64,000 nucleotides of DNA from Ilex aquifolium (taxonomy: Eukaryota > Streptophyta > Magnoliopsida > Aquifoliales > Aquifoliaceae). Every line of letters begins with the position of its first letter. Within the stretch, counting starts at the first letter, position 1. The notes below the pieces were generated by a model. The model saw only the letters and a program-made list of their open reading frames with translations. It had not been told where the DNA came from and did no database searches. The DNA is taken from assembly GCA_951799425.1 (NCBI GenBank), contig OX637392.1, positions 35,995,593 through 36,059,592 of the forward strand. The letters run 5' to 3'. The translations under genes were made by a program, and so were the position numbers. Shown piece by piece: positions 58,157 to 64,000 of the stretch.

Positions 58157-58287
58157 ACGTTCGAACGTCATTGGCGTTCAAACGTCACTTGCTCCCAGTA
58201 CTTTAGTTTTTTCATCAGACAAGAGTATTGGAACGAACTTTCGTTCGAACTTCGATTAACGTTCGAATGTCGATTCACGTTCGAACG
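58157..58287. promoter_or_regulatory. Array of CGTTCGAACG palindromes upstream of the LTR TATA box
   Basis: A perfect 12-mer ACGTTCGAACGT at 58157-58168; variants with one or two changes near 58175, 58242 and 58259; a CGTTCGAACG near 58278. In the minus-strand sense they lie ~50-180 bp upstream of TATAAATA (58104). Confidence 0.6.
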
Positions 58288-58669
58288 GAATTCCTATTTT
58301 TGCTGAAACTTCTAGTGAAGTTTTGGCCTATTTAGAGATTGATTTGGAAAATTTTCGTGAAATACTATTTTGTAGCCCTGGAAGTCTATTATTTCTTATC
58401 AAATTTCAGATCAAATGAATATCAGGATAAAAAGTTATGGTCAAATTACTAAGGCAGTGTCCAAAATCCTTTTTACCCGAATCTTGTCTAAAATGTGTTT
58501 GAACTCCGGAGCACTTTCTAACTTATACTACATACCCTATTACCTCAACTAACATTTTTATTTCTACTCTTACAATCTACATAGTTCATGCATACATCAT
58601 TACATATATATTAGCATTTCAAAAACATAATTACGTTACTATATAACGATACGAATGTGGGGGTTTACA

Positions 58670-58707
58670 ATCCACCCCCCTTAAAGAAAGTTTCGTCCTC
58701 GAAACTT
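58670..58707 (-). promoter_or_regulatory. Hairpin plus polypurine tract of the minus-strand A element
   Basis: AAGTTTCG-AGGA-CGAAACTT on the minus strand (plus 58688-58707), then TTTAAGGGGGGTGGAT next to the LTR. Here the hairpin is still translated as the last residues of the frame (KFRGRNFL). Confidence 0.78.
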
Positions 58708-60288
58708 ACCTGAAGTAAAGAAAAATTGAGGGTACTTCTCTCGCATCTCCAGCCCTAGTTCCCAGGTAGCTTCCTCCACCCCATGATGTTGCCACAATAC
58801 TTTCACCAATTGGATCACTTTATTGCGAAGCACCTTTTCCTTGGTATCGAGAATCTCCACCGGTTGTTCTTCATATGTTGCTCCATCTTGAACTTCAGTG
58901 TCCTCCAAATCCACGACATGCGTTGTATCCGATTGACACTTTCTTAACATTGACACATGGAACACGTCGTGTACCCCTGACAACTAGGCTGGTAACCGAA
59001 GTTGATACGCCACTTTGCCCACCACTTTGATCACTTCAAATGGGCCGGTATACCTTGGAGCTAATTTCCTCTTCTTGCCAAATCTAAACACCCCCTTCTT
59101 GGGTGACACCTTGAGGAACACATAGTCCCCCTCTTGGAATTCCAATGGTCTTCTTCTTCTATCCGCATAGCTTTTCTGTCTACTTTGAGTCGTGCGTAGT
59201 CTTTCCCTAATTAGTTGAATTTTCTCCGTAGTCTCCCGAACAATCTCTGGCCCAAACAGACTACTCTCTCCAGCTTCTAACCAACAAGTTGGGGACCTAC
59301 ATGGTCTCCCATACAATGCCTCATAAGGTGTCATGCCAATGCTAGATTGAAAACTATTGTTATACACAAATTCCACCAACGGCAAATGATCACTCCAACT
59401 TCCCTTGAAGTCCAACACGCAAACTCGTAACATGTCCTCCAAAATTTGTACCACCCTCTCGGATTGGCCATCCGTTTGAGGATGAAAGGCGGTGCTAAAG
59501 TGCAACTTTATCCCCATAGCTCGTTATAGACTTTGCTAAAATTGTGCCACAAAATGAGAATCACGATCTGACACAATAGAGAGTGGAACTCCATGTAATC
59601 TAACAATTTCTCGGATATAAAGCTTGATCAAGGTCTCTAAAGTGTCATTGGTCTTCATACTCAAGAAATGAGCAAACTTGGTGAGTCTATCTACAATGAC
59701 CCATACGGCATTATACCCTCGTGGCGTCCGTGGAAAACCAGACACGAAATCCATGGTGATGTGATCCCACTTCCACTTTGGGATAGGTAAGGACTGTAGT
59801 AATCCTCTAGGTTTCTGATGCTCCACCTTCACTTGCTGACATACTATGCACTTTGCAACGTACTTGGCCACATCTTGTTTCATCCATTTCCACCAATATT
59901 GACGCGTCATATCTCTATACATCTTGGTACTACCCGGATGTATGGAGAATTTTGAACAATGGCATTCACCCAACACTTCTTCCCTTACTTGGTCATTGTT
60001 TAGTACACATAGTCTTCCACGAAACTGTATCTCATCATCATGTATAGACCAGTTCTCAACAATCTCATTCCTCTCCAATCTACCCCGGATAGTTTCCAAC
60101 TCTATATCTAATCGTTGCAACTCCACAACCCTTTGTCGGAGAATTGGTTGAGCTACAAGATTAAATAAACATGGTCGATCCTCCTTTCTATCCACCAATA
60201 AATCAAATTCCTCCAAAGCATCGATCATTTTCCACATATTAACTACAAGGACATTGATTTCACCCCCGAAACTTTCTGCTAAGTGCAT
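58681..60288 (-). pseudogene. Minus-strand A integrase and chromodomain-like tail
   Basis: Three open stretches in order: 60288-59536 (connection, HHCC zinc region with '[20 protein letters not shown]' and 'CIVCQQVK', then ITMDFVSGF and [10 protein letters not shown]), 59517-58984 ('[14 protein letters not shown]' through 'PRYTGPFEVIKVVGKVAYQL'), and 58983-58681 ('VKVLWQHHGVEEATWELGLE'). Two stops separate the first pair (TAG at an expected Trp codon, TAA at an expected Gln codon) and one the second. No frameshift is apparent in this part. It served to recognise the two-base loss in the plus-strand copy. Confidence 0.85.
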
Positions 60289-60781
60289 CTGCTACTACAT
60301 TAGCCTTCCCCGGATGGTAATTGAGTGTAAAATCGTAATCTTCTAAATATTCAATCTACCTTCTTTGTCGAAGATTCAAGTCTTTTTGTGTGAATATATA
60401 CTTGAGGCTCTTGTGATCAGAAAACACTTAAAAATTTTCTCCATATAGGTAACACCTCCACAACTTAAGAGCAAAAACCACAGCGGCAAGCTCCAAGTCA
60501 TGAGTGGGATAGTTTTGCTCATGAATCTTTTGTTGTCTCGAGCCATAAGCAACTACCTTACCTTCCTGCATTAACACACATCCCAAGTCTCGTAAAGAAG
60601 CATCTGTGTAAACATCGTATCATTCCCCACTGCTCGGAATAATGAGGACATGAGCTGTTGTCAACCTTTCCTTCAAGGTGCGAAAGGCTAGTTCACACTC
60701 TTGAGTCTACAAGAATCTTTCCCCCTTCTTCGTAAGGCAGGTCATCGGCATCGCGAGCTTTGAGAACCCTTCCACAAACCT
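60289..60781 (-). pseudogene. Minus-strand A RNase H region, heavily broken
   Basis: The sequence still aligns by eye with 38440-38930 of the plus-strand copy (blocks equivalent to '[13 protein letters not shown]' and '[15 protein letters not shown]') but is interrupted by several stops, so no open stretch of note remains. It links the RT frame to the integrase frame. Confidence 0.7.
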
Positions 60782-61834
60782 CTAGCAGTAGCCTACTAAT
60801 CCCAGGAAACTACATACTTCGGTCACATTCCTCGGTGGTTCCCATTTCATCACGACTTCAATCTTTGTGGGATCAACAGCTATACCCTGTTCTGACACAA
60901 CATGGCCAAGGAATTTCATTTCCTTCATCCAGAACTTCCATTTACTCATCTTAGCATACAACTTATGCTCTCTCAATGTCTGTAGCACAATCGAGAGATG
61001 GTGTTCATGTTCCCCTTGTGTCTGTGAATAAATCAATATGTCACCAATAAACACGATAACAAACTGATCCAGATACGGTCGGAATACCCTGTGCATCAAA
61101 TCCATGAAGGTTGCAAGAGCATTAGTCAGTCCGAACAGCATTACCGTATATTCGAAATGACCATACCGGGTACGAAAAGCTGTCTTAGGAATATCTTCCT
61201 CCTTAATTCGCAGTTGATGGTACCCCGTGCAAAGATCAATCTTGGAGTAATACTTAGAACCCCTCAGCTGATCGAACAAATCATCAATTCGTGGCAACGG
61301 ATATTTATTCTTCACTGTCACCCGATTCAACCTTCGGTAATCCGTGCATAACCGAAGTGTTTCGTCATACTTCTTCACAAAAAGGACCGGGGCTCCCCAA
61401 GGTGAAGTGCTTAAACGGATAAACCCAATAGCCAATCGATGGTCCAACTGCTTCCTTAGCTCCTTCAACTCCAAAGGTGCCATCCTATAGGGAGCAATGA
61501 ATATGGGTTCGGTTCCCGAATAGAGATCAATCGTAAATTCAATCTCTCTCTTTGGGGGTAACCCACGTAGTTCATCTGGGAAGACATCCGGAAACTCCGA
61601 CACTATCAATACCACGTCCGATATGAATTTATCACGATCATCACCCATTAAGCTGGCCAAGAAACTCAAATTTCTCCCCGCCTTAGCTTTCAAGAATCTA
61701 TTACCCGTAGTAGGAAATGGGTGGAAAGAACTCCGATCATTAATGAAACTGAAAACTACCCCTTCCGGTAATCGAAATGAAACCCGTTTACGAAAACAAT
61801 CTATTACCGCATGGAAAGTGGACAACAAGTTCAT
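60782..61834 (-). pseudogene. Minus-strand A protease end and reverse transcriptase (350 codons open)
   Basis: Starts in '[14 protein letters not shown]' at the end of the protease-RT linker and covers the RT fingers and palm: '[20 protein letters not shown]', '[20 protein letters not shown]', '[14 protein letters not shown]', then [12 protein letters not shown], where the plus-strand copy has FIDD. The Asp-to-Gly change removes one of the two catalytic metal-binding aspartates, so this RT should be inactive even without the other breaks. It ends at a stop after 'LGLVGYC'. Confidence 0.88.
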
Positions 61835-61842
61835 CCCAAATA

Positions 61843-62313
61843 TTATTTCATACCTCTACACACCCTTCTAGTATCCAACCGTTCCCCCGTAGGCATTTCA
61901 ATACTCAAGGTATGTTCTAGCTTCTCAAAGTCCAATCCCAAATTAAGAGCATATTTAGTGCATATGAATGAATGAGTAGCACCGGGGTCAAATAAAATTC
62001 GGGCCCAAGAATTATAGAGAAGAACAATACCTTCTACAACTGCATTGGAAGCATCTTCCTCTGGTTGGGTCAAAGCAAAGACTCTTCCTTGATTGGTACC
62101 GCCTGGGGCTACAGCTGCTAACGGTCTCTGCTGTAGTGGCTTCTGTAGTGGTGGCCTATTTGCATTCACTTGTCCTGCCGCTTGATTTGTCTTTGGTAGA
62201 AACGATGGGCAGTTATTTCTGAAGTGCCCAGACCCTCCACATGCGAAGCATTGATACGGGTCAGTGCTTACTCTATTCTGAGTAACCCCAGCTCCTCGAA
62301 CGGCTTGATTCAT
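61843..62313 (-). pseudogene. Minus-strand A Gag zinc knuckle and protease, truncated by deletion
   Basis: 156 codons. CCHC knuckle 'CFACGGSGHFRNNC', Pro-rich linker, then protease [10 protein letters not shown]. After 'RRVCRG' about 62-65 bp present in the plus-strand copy (encoding [12 protein letters not shown]… to …LEMKG) are missing, with a GG microhomology at the joint. The frame shifts and stops at once; the RT frame restarts beyond. Confidence 0.87.
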
Positions 62314-62412
62314 TTGCCCTGAAGCTTGGTCAGGTCAGCAGTAAGGAGCTGTCCTTTGCACTCCACTGCTGCTAGCACCAGTCCTGATTGGACCTCCCCT
62401 CACGAAGTTTTA

Positions 62413-63160
62413 TCATCTTTGGTTGTCTTCGGTGTCTCTCTCCACCAGTGTAGCGCTATCAACAAGATCCCTATAGTCCCAAATCTTGTGAGCCACAAGT
62501 TTCTCCCTAATGGCAGGCCTCAAGCCCTGCTCAAATCGTTTAGCCCTCCTAGCTTCAATAGATATGAACTCTGTGGCATAGCTGGATAGCTCATTGAACT
62601 TTCTCTCATACTCTGCCACCTTCATGCTACCCTATCATAGAGCGAGAAAATCTGCACTCATTTTGTCCCTAACCGATTCAAGAAAATACTTGTCTTGGAA
62701 GATATGATCAAAATCCTCCCAAGTAAAAGTATCGGTGTTCCTTCTTCTCTTCACTGAGTCCCACCAATGATCTGCCTCTCCTTCCAGTAGATATGTAGCG
62801 AGGCTGACCCGTAGCTCCTCGGCAACTACCATGCTATCAAACATTTTCTTCACCCTGCGAATCAACTTATTTGCCTCCAAAGGGTGAGAGCTTCCTTGAA
62901 AAGTCGGTGGGTGTTGCCTCAAGAATTCTCTAAGAACTATCATCCTTCTATTGTTCTCCCCGTTGCCAGGTACAGGAGCCAATGATTGAAATCCCCCGTT
63001 GTGGTGGTTGTTTCCATTCTGGTGTTGCACCAGAGTGGTTAGCTCCCATAGGCATTGATAAATGCCATTCATGGCATCGGGAGGTGGTGGTGGTGGTGGG
63101 TCTGCTTGGCCTCCACGACCACGCCCACATCCACGTCCACGTCCTCCGTCCTCCGTCCAT
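62413..63160 (-). pseudogene. Minus-strand A Gag N-terminal and capsid region
   Basis: The start MDGG at 63160 corresponds to the plus-strand gag start. A frameshift in the GC-rich Arg/Gly tract follows, then 63072-62635 open with '[20 protein letters not shown]' and 'HWWDSVKRRRNTDTFTWEDF'. Two consecutive stops (TGA TAG) at about 62634-62629 replace the Arg-Gln of the plus-strand copy; both are C-to-T changes. Then 62625-62413 is open with 'VAEYERKFNELSSYATEF'. It forms the 5' end of gag-pol. Confidence 0.87.
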
Positions 63161-63334
63161 CCTGTACATCAATTCACAATTTTGTTTTCTTAATGTACAA
63201 GACACCCTAATTATCACCTTAAGCCAAAACATAAGGCATGTATAAGATTTAGGTCGAAAATTCATTCGACCTAGTCCTACCTCTCTAGTGGTAATCCATC
63301 ATCCTATAGCTCCCATGTAAGACCTAAAGCCTAG

Positions 63335-63346
63335 GCTCTGATACCA
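63335..63346 (-). other. Primer-binding site of the minus-strand A element
   Basis: TGGTATCAGAGC on the minus strand, a few bases inside the LTR end. tRNA-iMet type. Confidence 0.88.
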
Positions 63347-63350
63347 AACC

Positions 63351-64000
63351 TATAACACCCCAAAATCCACCTTGGGCGGCATTACTATTTAAAACCATTT
63401 AAATCATGAGAACAACTAATAACATCCATAGATAAAGAGAATTTCATTCATCATACATAATATCTACAACATCATCCAAAAGAATATGGCACACCATGGC
63501 AATTACATCCAAAAATCAAACTTAATCTTGCAGCGAAATAAACAAAATATCAATTCATACATTATTTCAAAAGGCATCTCCTAATCTAGGACATAAAGAG
63601 AACAATTCAAGACATCCCCCTCGGGACCCACACTTCCCTCCAATTGAGCTTTCCAAGCTGTCTGCTCATTAACTCCGAACTCCTCCTCTAAACCAAAATC
63701 TGAGAATAAATATTGTTTATAGGAGGTGAGCACTAAACTCTGTAGCAACATCCACCCAAACTCGAAAAAGGTTTGGAGAACATATAAAATAGTTCGGTCT
63801 CACTTTTCAAAATATCATATGTAACTTGAAATAAAACAGTGACAATTTATTCGATCTCAATTTAACGCAATAGCAATAAGTAAATGAAAGGAATAAACAT
63901 GTCAGAGTTGAAGAAATCAATTAAGCATTCAATAGCATCATCTCATATTCTCATGTATGTTGTATCACTCATGTATGTTGGTTGCTTCCCATGAATCTAC
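63351..64000 (-). repeat. 5' LTR of the minus-strand A element, inner 650 bp
   Basis: Very similar to 56509-57160. The inner LTR end reads GTTATA instead of GTTACA (terminal CA mutated). It contains the exon-2 region and the branch/acceptor (GTGCTCACC near 63730) of the predicted LTR intron; the rest lies beyond the window. Confidence 0.88.

Larger units (their letters stand above)
56509..58669 (-). repeat. Minus-strand family A 3' LTR (2161 bp)
   Basis: Minus-strand TGTAAACCCCCACATTCG… to …GGGGTGTTACA. Nearest relative in the window is the truncated solo LTR at 23829. TATAAATA at 58104-58097. The predicted intron is 57941-56858 (GAAG|GTAGGGG … GTGCTCACCCCC … TTCTCAG). The 92-nt frame is 56857-56766. 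Confidence 0.88.
56509..64000 (-). mobile_element. Family A chromovirus on the minus strand (5' LTR cut by window end)
   Basis: On the minus strand: 5' LTR (from beyond 64000 to 63351), PBS, gag-pol (63160-58681), hairpin and PPT, 3' LTR (58669-56509). Same gene order as 33558-42779, but older: the frame is broken many times and RT has lost a catalytic Asp. It is inserted in the integrase region of the minus-strand B element. The TSD cannot be tested because the far end is outside the window. Confidence 0.87.

Overview
The window looks like gene-poor, AT-rich nuclear DNA of a seed plant, most likely a eudicot. I see no convincing host gene, rRNA gene or tRNA gene. Nearly everything recognisable is transposable-element DNA. 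The coding remains are plant-type Ty3/gypsy and Ty1/copia polyproteins, and the LTR elements use a primer-binding site complementary to the initiator-Met tRNA (TGGTATCAGAGC). The species cannot be named from the sequence.

Layout. 1-2203: 3' part of an LTR, PBS and non-coding interior of a LARD-like element (family L1). 2204-4140: decayed Tat-type gag on the minus strand. 4141-8167: mostly unassigned, with a tRNA-derived SINE and a foldback MITE. 8168-11481: internally deleted Copia element (minus). 11482-14410: a CACTA-like repeat cluster and a ~1 kb Helitron-like repeat. 14416-27171: complete non-coding LTR element L2 (minus, TSD CTTAT). Its 3' LTR holds a solo LTR of family B (14751-17385, TSD ACAAT), and its 5' LTR holds a truncated solo LTR of family A (23829-26092). 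27172-29499: second Helitron-like copy, itself carrying a MITE. 29500-48778: a second L1 element (plus) with a non-coding interior. It is split by an almost complete Tekay/Del-type chromovirus (family A, 33558-42779) and by a solo B LTR (43463-45895, TSD GAACT). 48779-52440: chimeric family-B element with an integrase remnant. 52538-56508: minus-strand B element, interrupted by a minus-strand A element (56509 to beyond the window end).

How the parts relate. Families A and B encode Gag, protease, RT/RNase H and integrase with a chromodomain-like tail, but every copy here is broken by nonsense changes, frameshifts or deletions. L1 and L2 have no coding region. They keep LTR ends, PBS, an 8-bp-arm hairpin and the polypurine tract like those of A, so they look like passengers mobilised by A-type proteins.

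Most interesting signals. (1) Every sufficiently preserved A, B, L1 and L2 LTR carries what looks like a ~0.8-1.15 kb intron inside the LTR: AG|GTAGGG- or AG|GTGAGA-type donor, a branch-like GCTCACCC or TACTAAT, and a TTTCAG or TTACAG acceptor. (2) In A and L1 LTRs the exon after that acceptor holds a frame of exactly 92 nt with a stop at the same place in all five LTR types compared. (3) LTR subtypes carry different sets of short perfect palindromes (CTACCGGTAG, GTACCGGTAC, GTCCGGAC, CGTTCGAACG, CAGTGCACTG). (4) Inverted repeats of unrelated sequence lie at the predicted transcription start of several LTRs. (5) The chromovirus is flanked by a ~215-bp duplication of host-element sequence instead of a 5-bp TSD. 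All statements about similarity are by eye; no alignment or database search was run.
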